NCBI RefSeq assembly: GCF_048128805.1
Contig: NC_135998.1
Span: 25,073,396 to 25,137,395 of the forward strand
DNA from: Centroberyx gerrardi
Lineage: Eukaryota; Chordata; Actinopteri; Beryciformes; Berycidae
Direction: 5' to 3'
DNA: 64,000 nucleotides
The position numbers were made by a program, and so were the translations under genes. Numbering within the stretch: the first letter of the stretch is position 1; each line of letters begins with the position of its first letter. Shown here piece after piece: positions 14,037-25,900 of this stretch. The notes under the pieces are model-generated. The model was given only the letters and a program-made list of their open reading frames with translations. It searched no databases and had not been told where the DNA came from.

Positions 14037-14215
14037 ATACATGGCTCAGTTGGCTGGCCGTGTCATTCTGGGTTTGAATCCGGCCTGGGACCCTGTTGCA
14101 TATCATCCCCCTCTCTCTCTCTCTCCCACTCTTTCCTGTCTATCTCCACTGTCAACTATCAAAATAAAAGGCAAAAATGACAGAAAATAATCCTAAAAAT
14201 AATCTAAAAAAAATC
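14037..14215 (+). mobile_element. tRNA-derived SINE
   Basis: A Pol III A-box-like TGGCTCAGTTGG and B-box GGTTTGAATCC are followed by a CT-rich body and an A-rich tail. It is the same family as the copy at 55162-55350. It is inserted inside the decayed LINE and interrupts its RT region. Its exact ends and target duplication are unclear. Confidence 0.7.
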
Positions 14216-14747
14216 TGTTGTGGTCTATTCAGGTCAGAGTGGGGGAAATCTTATCAGATTGATAAGCCTACCTCAAGGAAGTGTCATCAGTGCACTTTTA
14301 TTTTCAATCATGATAAACTGTATGCTGAAATGGGACCAGATATAGGTAAATCTTTTTTTTGCTGATGATGGGCCACTTTGGAAAAGAGGTAGAAATATTC
14401 AGTTCATAGTTCAAATGGTTTAGGAAGCAATCTTATCAGTAGAAGCATGGGGTTTTAAGGCCATATTCTTTACTAGAAAGAAGCCAAGTAATGATATTTG
14501 ATTAAAAGAGTAGCAGTATTTAAATTTTTTGGGGGTATGGTTTGATAACTTAATTACATGGAAGTGTCATTTTGATAAGATAGTAGATTCATGTGATAAA
14601 GTATTAAATGTGATGAGCTGCCTAACAGGTAGCCTATGGAATGGGGAGCAGATAGAGTTGGATTTGTCTCCGTGTGCTAACTGCTCTTGGGTCCTTACTT
14701 CTGGTCATCATTACAGCAGGCTTGGTCTTGCTGTAACGATGACAGCA

Positions 14748-15045
14748 GGGAGTGGGAGCAAATCCAAAATCCAACTGCCTTTAAATGCAACAGATAAACT
14801 TCCAGAAACTAGCTGGGCAAAAACTCAAACAGCAAGAGCTGGAAAACAAAACTAGACAGTGAAAACTTGGTCCTCAGGATGGCAACCGTGTCTTCAGGGT
14901 AGTAAATCTCCAACACCAAGCTGCAGAACAGAGCAGAGAGGGATTTAAATAAGCCGAGACACAGGTGCACCGAATCATCCAAAATGGGCTTCAATCACCA
15001 GACCTGCTGCTCCTCCTAGAGGGGCAGGGCCCACAGTTTCTACCC
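14748..15045. mobile_element. Candidate 298-bp insertion with 9-bp target duplication inside the LINE
   Basis: The block interrupts LINE coding homology and is flanked on both sides by ATGACAGCA (14739-14747 and 15046-15054). It begins GGGAG and ends TACCC, giving a minimal GGG/CCC terminal inversion. A 9-bp duplication would suit a Mutator-like element, but the weak terminal repeat leaves the class open. Confidence 0.45.
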
Positions 15046-15649
15046 ATGACAGCAAGTAGGGGAAATGCCATTGCAACTTAGAAAAAGCAATTAAGACTTA
15101 ATTACTGGGTTAAATTGCAAGGACAGGAGGAAAGCCACCCAACCAAGATGGTTTATAGACCATGCTGGGAAGCTGAAAGGATTAGAAAAGACACTTTCAT
15201 GTGTTCAGCAAATGAAACAGCAAAGGAAATAGGGATATTAGAATAGAGGTTTAGTCATGCAGCGTCATGGCCAGCACTCCCACCCTGGATATTGCCTCAG
15301 CTAATGGTAGATTTTAGTGTCATGGTTAGAATACACCAAAATAAAATAGGAACTGAAGAATTTGTAGGAAAACTCTTAGAAACAAACTATACAGATACCC
15401 CGATATATACAGATCATCCAAAGACCCTATCACTGGTTCTAGGAAAGACGGGACAAAAAAGAGAACATGAGAAAGAGAACATATATTCTTTTTCAGTGTT
15501 TGCACTAGGCCTAATTAGAGAAATATTTTATTCAGAATTACATAAATATGGTTTAAAAACATAAATATATATCAAATTCATTTTTGTTATCGACCAGGGT
15601 ATACATCATACAGCGTATTTACATAGGAAACAGGACTAATAGACAGGAT

Positions 15650-15899
15650 TTAGTTTTGTGATCCACTCCAGTCCAGTTGGTGGCGGTATTGTTCCAAGCA
15701 AGCGGTTCTTCGTTTTAAAACCAAAACGAAGAAGAAGAGTAGTCGGACTACTTCTCCCACAATTCCTTGAACCCATGAAAAAAAACCTTGCGTCATGTAA
15801 AACATGGCGGTCTGGTGTGTGCATGGACTACGATACTTGCCTCTCGCCGTCGATTAATTAACGCTTATTGCCTCCAACAAACGCCTTCATATTCCAAAG
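15650..15899 (+). promoter_or_regulatory. bdp1: Candidate bdp1 promoter and non-coding first exon
   Basis: The sequence ACTACTTCTCCCACAATTCC (15747-15766) resembles the ZNF143/THAP11-type ACTACAATTCCC promoter motif with differences. AACATGGCGG (15801-15810) matches a YY1 core often found just after housekeeping transcription starts. A splice donor AAAG|gtatgt follows at 15900, and the bdp1 start codon lies just after the next good acceptor (16991). The motif calls are pattern matches by eye. Confidence 0.45.
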
Positions 15900-16997
15900 G
15901 TATGTTGTTACGGGTAAAAGTATGGCAACAAACTGCAAGTGTAGCAGGAATCGGTGTTTACAACAGCGTCGACACACAGGACGGCCCCGCTCAGGAAGAA
16001 TAACATAACTCAAAGTGTCATGCAAGTTTGATTTTATTTGACACGTTCGACTTGTTTTGGGCATTGTTGTCATGTTTGAGTGTGTTGCACACGTTCAAAT
16101 AAGACAAGCTGGTTGTTCAAGCTTTTTTTTCCATGTGATTTTCTTCACGGCCAGACTTAGCTGTAGCCTACCGACTGTGACCGTCCTGTCAGTCAGAGGA
16201 ATAGCCACGGTGCATTGCTGGCTGTGTTTTGCAGAATAGACAAATCGCAGTTAGGCTACCGCAATTTCTACATCGCAATAGGATATGTTTGTCTGTGAGG
16301 GAAAAATGTTTCAGACAGAGTCCGAAACAAGCTTTTCTGATGCTGTATAATCCTTGGCCTACAAGTAAATGTGTATGCCGGGAGAAAATTATTCACATCT
16401 TATTCCACTGCAAAGCTCAGATAAAGCATTGATGAATAGAACAGAACAGAATAGAAATCACTAAAATGCTTTTGCCTTTTGTGCCTCTGTCATAATGTCA
16501 CGATTTAGTCAGTTTCTTGCACTCCCAATTCTTGCTGCTGTATCTAAAAGGCAACCGTTAAAAATTGTTAAGACATAGATACTTACCCTGCTGGTATTCA
16601 TTGCAAGTCAGTGTAGTTTCCCCAATGTTTTCGCTGGTCATTTAGCGGTGGTTTGCCACCACAGCAAGGGAATTACCGGCATTAATGTGACATTAAAATT
16701 ATCATTGTAATGTAGTCTCACTACCATATAAAACTAAAATAAATGTAGTCCAAATGTTTTAGAAGTAATGATTTTATTATGATTAAAAACAGTTGTAGCA
16801 CTACAACCTCCACTTGGAACTTGGACACAAACAGCAGCAGATATGGGACAAAACTAGAATATCCCCACAGCTACATAAAGTTACAGAGGAAACACTAGTT
16901 TTCCATAATGAGAATGTTGTAGGTTCGTAATAGCTGTCTGGTTGTATGATCCAGAGAAATGACACAGGTTTGACTTGCTATCTTTCCTTAGGTCAGG

Positions 16998-19900
16998 ATG
17001 ATTCGCAGATCAAGGATAAGTGTTCGGCCCAATGTCGGTGTGGCAGGGAGAACCGGGCCCATGGCAACGCCTCAGGATGCCCCTCCACTGACTCAGGAGG
17101 CCAGTGAGGCCCAGGCGGAAGTAAATGAGAAGAATACTGCTACTGCTGTGACAGACAAATGTACCGTGGCCCAATTAGGAACAACCACAGCCCCAGGGTA
17201 GGTGACGAGCTATAACATTGGGCCCGAATGCCCCCTCAAATGTTTTTTGCATTAAGAAATTGATATGCTTACAAATCTCTCTTTGTGCAGAGATACTAAT
17301 GACCAAAGTGGTGAAGGCACCGTCTCCTCAGCTGCAGTCCAGAGAAGAAAGCGGTTTTCCGTCAAGCCCAGAGTGGCCCCAGGCCGCACCGGCACCTCTG
17401 TTCGGACACCAAAGTCCCCCGCCAAGGCAGTCTCGGAATCCCCTGTTCAAGCCCCTGGTTCAGACCTCGATACTCCAACTACGTCCAGCCAAACTGAGAC
17501 GACAGTTCCTCAGGGACTTCGGTCCCCAAGCCGACGGAGGCCCTCAGGAGAGAGCAGACAGCCCAAAATGCAGCCTAAGGCGACCCTCCCCTCCCCCGCC
17601 TCTCCAGGCCCTACAGCTGTTACTCCAGCTGAGGACCCACTAGAACAAGCCCAACTGCCTGCTGACGGAGGCAAAAAATTGGATCGCCTGCCGAGCAATG
17701 AAGCCAAAGAAGTTCCTCCCAGACCACCAGATAAAGTCCCCCCCTCTCTACCAGAGAAAGCGGCTGTGGCGATATCGGAGAGAGCAAAGACTCTGGTGTC
17801 AAAGTCTCCTAAGAGCGGGCCGTCGCTGTCGCCGCCAAAATTCTCCTTGAGCAGACTCCTGAATGACCCAACAGACTTACAGAGGCTGGCAAAGGCCCGC
17901 AAGCTCAGAGAGCTGCTCAGACAGGAGATGTACAAGGAGAAGGTGAGCTCAGAATTAATGAGCGTCCGTATGCTCATTCTCATCACCTTCTGAGTTTAAT
18001 AACATGTTTTAGTAGCTGTTAGATGTATCTTGATTCATTAAAGTTAAATTAGTTTCATTATTTAACCTTGCAGAAACTCAAGAAGTCTAAGGCGAGTCCA
18101 AAAGAATATACCCCAGATCCTGCCAAAATGACCATGAGAGACCTTATCTATTATCTACCAATGTCCAACCCCATGACGTAAGTTCCTCTTATGGAGTTTT
18201 GTTTATCCAGTGTATCACTGAGTCCTTTCCTCCAGAGATAATGTTTTATATAGTTTATCCTAAATCTTTAGTAAAAAATGTTTTTTTATGTTGTCTCAAT
18301 TGTCTCAATGTTGTCGCAATTTCTCCAGGTCCTACTTAGAAGACTCAGTGAATGAGAATGAAACTGTGGTCCCACCTTCTCCAGCAAGAGAGGAGTAAGA
18401 GTTTGTTCTATCAATCCTTTTTAAAACTCCTTTCTTTGTAGGTCAATGATGTCATCCTTAGCTGGGTATCAGATGATACATATTCGCGTCATACTGACTG
18501 TTGGTATTTGTATCCGTACTTAATTATTGAAAAGGTTCAAAATGGTTTTTACCTTAAGAGCGCAAATTTTCTTGTTAATCAGAAGTTGTTTGAATGTGGC
18601 CCAATTGTGTTCAGAAATGCAGATAGCTGCATACTGAACTTTGCTTTATTTCAAGCAGAAAGAAATGTATCCAAAAAAAATCAAGTTTTAGAAATGGTAT
18701 TAAATTTAAAGTTTTGTATCTGGCATTGGAATAACAAGACTAAGAATCTAACAGCCCCGCAACATTGAATTTTGTGGAAGTGTCCCTGCCAGGAATTTAT
18801 CTCGGGTCTCCCGATTGGGAGTCTGCAATCTAACTCCCTGCGGCACACTTCCTACTGCTTGACATTTGCAACTAAATCCATTACCTGCACAGATCACCAG
18901 AGAGAGCCCAGGAACCTGAGATCCAGCCAAATATACCAAGCCAAGCAATGGAGGAGGATGAGGAGGAGGAGGCAGAAGAAGAGAAGGATGATGCACTGAT
19001 GGTTCCAAGGGTGAAAGTGGCGGAGGACGGCTCACTGATCATTGATGAGGAGAGGTCAGTGCAGTTCCGTAGGCCTAGACATGCAGTATTGCTAGTCAGT
19101 CTAGTTCCCTTCAGTCCATTATTGTTGATCAAATGTTGTCAAGGATACTTGCTTTATTTCCTTTAGCCTACTATGGACTAAATGATAGTACCTGTATTAT
19201 GAAGTTTTTGGTCATCAGTGGGTAAAGCTGTCTACTCCTGACAGATTTATTTCCATCCTTAGCAGAAACTAACTTACCTAAAAGCTCCCAGTGTCTCCAA
19301 ATGCATCCAAAAGATGCTCCAGATATGTGGTTTTTCAACTAAGTTGTCTTGTCATTGTCACAACTAAAATGTTAGCAGATAATTTTTTGCAATGATGGAA
19401 CTCGCAGCTCGCTAAAGTACTGACAAACTGGCTGAGATGATGACTGATACAAGTTGTATGTATGTATGCTGGCTGGTGAATGTGATGAGAAGGTGGAAAA
19501 AACGCTCACAGTCGATTGCTTTTTTTAATCATATCATCTGAACCTGTGTCTCAGCTTGACAGTGGAGGTCAAGCGAGCAAAAGGGCCAAACCCAGCAGAG
19601 GAAAGAGACCCTATCTTCGAGCGTGGCTCCACTACAACTTACTCAAGCTTCAGGAAAGGGAACTACACTAAACCTTGGTTCAATGAAGGTTTAACTGACA
19701 TTGATAATAGAATAATTATTATAGCACACATTTTTCTCAGAGGCCATGTTATTCTTTTTTGCATTTAACTTCTTGTTTTTCTGTTTTTTCATCAGAGACG
19801 GACATGTTCTTCCTGGCCATTAGCATGGTGGGGACAGACTTTTCCATGATATGCCAGCTATTTCCACACAGAGCTCGTTCAGAGATAAAGGTCAGTAATA

Positions 19901-22900
19901 GTTTGAATATCTGTCATAGAAATGCATAATAATGAAGAGGCAGCAGACTGCTCCACTAAATACACAGCAACACGTTCGTTTGTGTTCATAGCATTGCATT
20001 GTTTTGAATCTTTCAGAACAAGTTCAAAAAAGAGGAGCGAGAGAATGCCTGGAGGATTGACAAGGCTTTCAGTAAGTATCTGTGTGTAGTAACCCCCCCC
20101 CCCCAACTGTCCATTTTCATTACATTACATTTACATTATGTTTGACCTGTCCTGGCTGCTGGGAAACTCTGAAGGGCTGTTTTTTCAGCTGGTTAAAAAA
20201 TGGCCAGGGATGTAATTTCTTTTCTCAGAATCTCAGTTTTTGGATGTAAAAGATACAGCTTGCTGCAGTTGTGTTGCTTATCGCATCCCCGAAGGGGTTT
20301 TAATGCAACATGGTCTGCTAAATTTCTTGTAGGAGAGAGGCGCAAACTGGATCTTGAGTTCTTTTCCAAGCTGCTAGAGAAGATTCTGGAGAAAGGCAAG
20401 AATAAGAAACCCAAGTCCCCTACTGAGAAGAAGTCCATCAAGAAGTGCAACAAAAAGTCAAAGGGTAACTACCTTCAATTAACTGTCCATCCAATCCATC
20501 ACGTTCCATCCTCAGTGATTTGTGAAAATTATATTTCAGTTCAAATAATATTTTTGGGGCACAAATTTTTGGGGCACAAACAACTGTTCTCCCCAAGTTG
20601 GTTAGAAATCTATAATCCTTCTTTCCCTCCTCAGAAAAGAAAGCTGAGAGGAAGCTGAGTGATGTGGAGGAGGAGGATGAGGAGCAGGAGAATGGAGTTC
20701 CTGACTTGGAAGAAGTGGAGGGAGAGAAAGAGAATGAGGACATCTCTAATGAAGGGGGGACCCCTGCTTCTACCCCTAAGAGAAAATGCAAAAGAACGAA
20801 TAGAGAGGAGTCCTCAACTCAGGAACCAAATGACAAGAATATGAAAACGGGTGAAAAAAACAGTGAACAAGGTACAGGAGCTGTCCACAGTTTTGCATCA
20901 ATTCAGAATGGTATTATTGGCTACAACACAAAAAGCATTGCTCTCTAGTCATTTAGTCATTGTGTGTGGGTTTTTTGCTTATGTATACTCAGGGGAAGCA
21001 TGCATACCTGAAGATGCTGAGGCAGCACTGCCTGAGGACCATACACATTTGGACATGTAATGTACCTTAAAATTTCTCTTTTCTCAGGAAAATACTTTTT
21101 TGTGCCACTGCGTTTGGCATTAAAATTCCCTAATTTTGTCCACATATTCAGGTCTGAAAAGACTGAGTCTGTGAAGGCAGCCAAGGGCACCGTGATCAAG
21201 CCTGCTCAGCTCTCACGAGGCAGAGCGCCAAAACCACTCCTGCCGTTGGGCCGGAAGTGGGGGAGAAAACATCCAACGCTCTCCACAAAGCCCAAAGAAG
21301 GTGCCCCAGATGCAGGGGAAGAGAACTTGGGTGATGACGCCTCTAAAGCACAGGTTAGAACTTGAGTTCCAATTTAGACTAGCACCTATCAGATGGTTGT
21401 GCATACTGTTACAGTCTTACTAAAACTTACCCTGACCTTTTTAGGCTGATAAAGATGCATCACCTTCAAAGCCAGCAAAGGATGTTAATAAAGATGCATC
21501 ACCTTCAACGCCATCAAAGGATGTTAATAAAGATGCATCACCTTCAACGCCATCAAAGGATGTTAATAAAGATGCACCACCTTCAAGGCCAGCAAAGAAG
21601 AGAAAATTAGCTAATGATAAAACTTCCTCTGAAGGTGAAGAAGATTCCACGGTTACACCTGCGAAACCTACCAGGTACAATATTTCCCCTGTCTTCATAG
21701 AAAGATTCTCACTCTCACAGGGTTTCAGCGGGTCCTTAAAAAGTCTAAAATCCAATAATCTGAATTTTAGGCCTTAAAATGTCTTAAATACGATTTTGAC
21801 AGGTCTTAAAAATTGATTGGATTATGAAGTTAACGTTACTTTTATAAAGTTGCATTGACTTCAGTCTTGCTTTTAAATGTGTTTTTGGGAAAAATGTGTA
21901 TTGATCACGCTGTAACAAAACTACAAAACGAAACCAACATGGAACCAATAATGACTAATGCAAACTGTGCAGCCTGGTCAGAATTTATCGGAGCACACCC
22001 AGCTAGTGTGTCGCGATGTGGTGTGTGGGCTAACGTTACTTTCATCTAAAATGGGCAAGTGCAAGTTCAACGAGATCTGGCTCGAGAACAGCGAATTTAG
22101 TGCTTGGTTGAAGCCGGTTGAAAACACATTTGAAGCCCGCTGCACCTTGTGCAAGAAAACGCTGAAATTAGGAACGTTGGATATAAAGGCATTAGAGTCG
22201 CATGGGAAGTCTGAAAAACATAAAGCCGCCGTAAAAAGCCAGCAGCAAACGCCTGCCATCACCCAATATTCTGGTTTCACATCGGGAGCATCAAAGTCCA
22301 GATGCAACTCCTGCAACTCCGGTAAGCGACCTCCGGACAGCGTTTGGATCTACGCCAACATTAAAAGCGGAGGTGCTCTGGACTTTACACACGGATCTAT
22401 AATATCCTATAATGCAATAAACAATAAATATAATAAATAACTGTATGTGTGTGTGAGCTGCTAGGGATTCACTGATTTGCTCACGGACACTTTGGTTTTT
22501 TGCTGACATGGGGCACAAATCATCTGGTTTAAGGATGGTGTCTTTAACCACTAGTCCATCCTGCTGCCCCAATATTTATTGTTATTTATTTATTGTTAAA
22601 AATGCTCATAGCCTTCGTACTTTTTTTGCCAGTATGGACGTGAAATAGGTCTTAAATTGCATTCATAATGGTCTTAAAAAGGTTATAAAAAGTCTTAAAT
22701 TTAACTTGTTGAAACCTGCAGAAACCCTGCTCTCAAATTGGATCCAAAAATGTAACTCATAAAATAACAATTTACCCTAGTATTGCTAACCAATGTGTGA
22801 TTGTGTTTTGTAGGTATGGGAGAATGCCCAAACCCATCCAGCACTTGAATTACCCTGCCAAGGAGGATGCACACTCCTCTGCATCTGAAACCACTTCTAG

Positions 22901-25900
22901 CTCTGCCACCCCAGTGGGGTCCACCTCCGCTGCTGCCAAGCCTAAGCCCAAGTGCCCAGCAAAGAAGGCCAGACCATCAAAGACCCATGCAGCCCAAGAG
23001 TCCAAAAAGCCGAAACTGGTCACCCTCAGGGCTTCTCAGTCAGAATACAGTGACGATGAGGATGAAAAGCAGAGGGCGGCAGAAGAGATGGAGGAGGAGC
23101 ACCATCCCTCTAGCTCCAGTAAGGACAGCAGTGCCCCTGTGTTTGTGCCTGTGAGCCTGCGCTCCCCACAACCTGTGGTTCCAGAGGTGGAAGAGACTAT
23201 GGAGGAGGTATGACAAACATAGTTTCGGTTTATGTCTGACACCGATTCCATCTGCTTGTTTTATTTTTGTGTTATACGATCCCATTCTTCTGGTTGATTA
23301 TTTTGACAATATTTCCTCTACCAAGTTTTATATATTATTTCTTTAAGTCCATGTTTTGTGTGTAGAAATGAGCTGGTATTTGCATTTATTTTTCTTTATG
23401 CATGGTTTTACATTCCATAATACATGTCCTCCATTCTGCCTCCCCCTGTTCCATGCTTAGCTTGATATCTTGGTCAATGTGCCTGATGTGCTGGGCCTCT
23501 CCCAAGATGCACTGTGTCCTGATGCCTCATGCGAGCAGGCACAAGATGAGACGGGCACAGTTGAGCCCTGTGAGCATCAGTTGGACCTGCTGGTTGTAAG
23601 TGCCCCATGCCTACCATATGGCACCAGCAATGTTAAAAAAAATATGAATCCCAGTTACACGCCACATTGTGACCTGACCACCTCCACACCAAGCCTGCCA
23701 GGTCTGATAACAATACAAGCAATATCTGAATTGTGCCTGTCAGTAAAGCTATGATTCAGAGTTCACTGGCTTAAATCATGTGGGCAAGTTATTCGCATGA
23801 GATGAGGCATGCTTGTACATTTTATATCCCGTTTGTTTTTCATGCAGAAGAGTAAAGGAAATGCATTGTTTTAGTTTACACATATAATCGCTTTATTTAT
23901 GCCCTCGATCAAATATATAACAGCCTATAGAAGTAACTCTAGATTTTGTCACTGTTTCCTGCCACTACATAAGCTACATGATTACAACAACTTTATTTGT
24001 GCATTTCTAGGCCAAAATAATACAATAGTGCCATGAGGCTCTGAGGGTATGGTCCCCCATAAAGATTTTATTAAACTCTAATCTCTAAATTGTTCATTGC
24101 TACTGAATTTTGCGAGAAGGATAGACTAATTCAGGGATGGGCAACTGTGTGCCATGCAGGGCCAAGAGCCTGCAGGTTTTCATTCCATCCAAAGACTACA
24201 GCAGGTAATTTAAATGATTAACACACCTTCGACTAGAGAGGAGGAACTAATCAGTGACATCACCTGCTGTAGTCTTTGGTTGGAATGAAAACTAGACTCT
24301 TGGCCCTCCATGGCACACAGTTGCCCATCCTTGGACTAATTTTACAGATCTAAAGAGGCCCCTTGCACTTGTATTTTCAGTACGTGTTCTGACGTAACTG
24401 GATTTAGCCTCATTTCCATTTAGTTTGATTTTTGGCAAGTAATTTGATAAGTCTGAAATCTGAATAATGATGCACACAGTCTTGCTATTAAATACCCTGT
24501 GGAACTGATTTAACTCAGTAGCATCCTTATGATGTCCAGATGTAATCTGATGACAAGTTGTAGGCAAACATCAAAAAAGTGTAACTGGGGCTACTGTGAT
24601 TTTCCATATACATCACATCAATTCACAATTAAAGTCTTAGTTATTCTGATTTATATAACAAGCCTTTGATCTGACTTACTGTGGGCTGATGTGTTTGCCT
24701 TTCAGGATGTTATAGACTTGCTGTCTTCAGACCACATGGAAGGTATGTTGGACAGGTATCCTGAATAGCTCCCAGTGGCTAAACATACTTTTTAGATGAT
24801 TTCAAAATGTTTAGCCATGTTCTTTTTCTGTCTTTGTGTTTCAGTATCTGAGAAAGAGAGCTACAATGAGGCTGCTCAAACCCTGTTGACCATTGGTAAC
24901 CTTGCTCATCGCTCTCAGTCAGTAAAGAATCATACATCCACACAAGACCATACAACAGGTTAGAGACACAGAAGCCATGGGACTCACCGTATTAAAATTC
25001 GTATTTACCATTATCGAGAACAAGCTCAATTATTTTATTAGTTTTTCTCTTTTACTGTTTTAGATTAAATCAGATTATATTTAATTGTGCCATTATGATT
25101 TCATTGCAGGAGCAACTTCAGTAAGTGGTAATGAAACTTGCAGCACAGACCTAAAAGAAGAGATTGTATCAAAGCCTGTTGCCCAAATACAAAACAGCTC
25201 CACTCCTCCAATGACTGTAACATCTGGCCATACCGGCACAGAAGTATCACAGACTGTTGAAACAGTGGAACCAGAAAACAGCACAATAGACAATGACCCG
25301 ATATCTCAGAGTGGTGACAGGCCAATTATTGAAACCAGTGATCAAACATATAGCAAACAGAAAACTGTTGCTGATACAGAACCTGCTCCTCAAATAGAGT
25401 CAAGCTCAAAGATCTCAAAGCAAAATTCCCCACAGACGAGGAGAGGACGTTTATCCAAGGTGAAACCCAAACCCAACCTTGGCCAAGCCACTGGGTCAAA
25501 AGCACAACCCATGACATCGCCAGTTAGCACAGTTGAAGAGAGCAACACAGTTGCTCCGGAGCTTTCTAGAGTCACTCTGTCATTATCAGTTGCTGAAGAA
25601 TCAATTTCAAAGATGAACTGTGATCCAGCATCCTTAACTGGTGACATTCCCTCTACTGAAATCATACTTGCAGAAGAGCCTTCTGCCAGTCAGGAGAAGG
25701 CTGCTGATACAGGACTTGCTCTTCAGGTAGAATCAGTCTCAGCGACATCAGATAAAAGTGCCTCACAAAGTAGGAGCCACTGCTTTTCTAAAACCAAACT
25801 CAAACCTAATTTAGAACAAGCCTCCAGAAACGCAAGGTCACAATCTCAGTCCACAGATGAAGAATTGACGAAACTTGTTGGGACAACTGAGAGTAGTAGT

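Larger units (their letters stand above)
13640..15570 (+). mobile_element. Decayed I/Nimb-type LINE (reverse transcriptase to RNase H)
   Basis: Broken frames on the + strand read in LINE ORF2 order. ALTSHLCKIMEK-like and QSGFRRG segments lie near 13790-13900. The RT block NKEAVAVVF..DVE is at about 13950-13990, a 'G..ISPLLFSIM'-like stretch at about 14260-14330, the catalytic FADDG at about 14350-14370, and FLGVWFDNLITWKCHFDKIVD at 14525-14600. EMPLQLRKKQLRLNYWVKLQG is at 15060-15120, and an RNase H start (TPIYTD) at about 15400. Frameshifts, stops and a non-homologous block (14748-15045) show it is dead. RNase H after RT points to the I/Nimb group; the exact clade is an inference. Confidence 0.8.
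21718..22729. mobile_element. Degenerate hAT element in bdp1 intron 13
   Basis: The ends CAGGGTTTC and GAAACCCTG form a hAT-type terminal inverted repeat that continues imperfectly (CAGGGTTTCAGCGGGTCC versus CAGGGTTTCTGCAGGTTT). The flanks share CTCTCA on both sides, a decayed 8-bp target duplication. The 1012-bp element carries one 5'-type ORF (22051-22440) and a reversed SINE, and lacks the catalytic transposase domain. It fills most of the intron between exons 21445-21674 and 22814-23207. Confidence 0.82.

Noticed and set aside
17218-17643. Second + strand frame overlapping bdp1 exon 2
   Set aside because: It is out of frame with bdp1 and contains Pro/Leu-rich junk; the in-frame exon joins both neighbours in phase.
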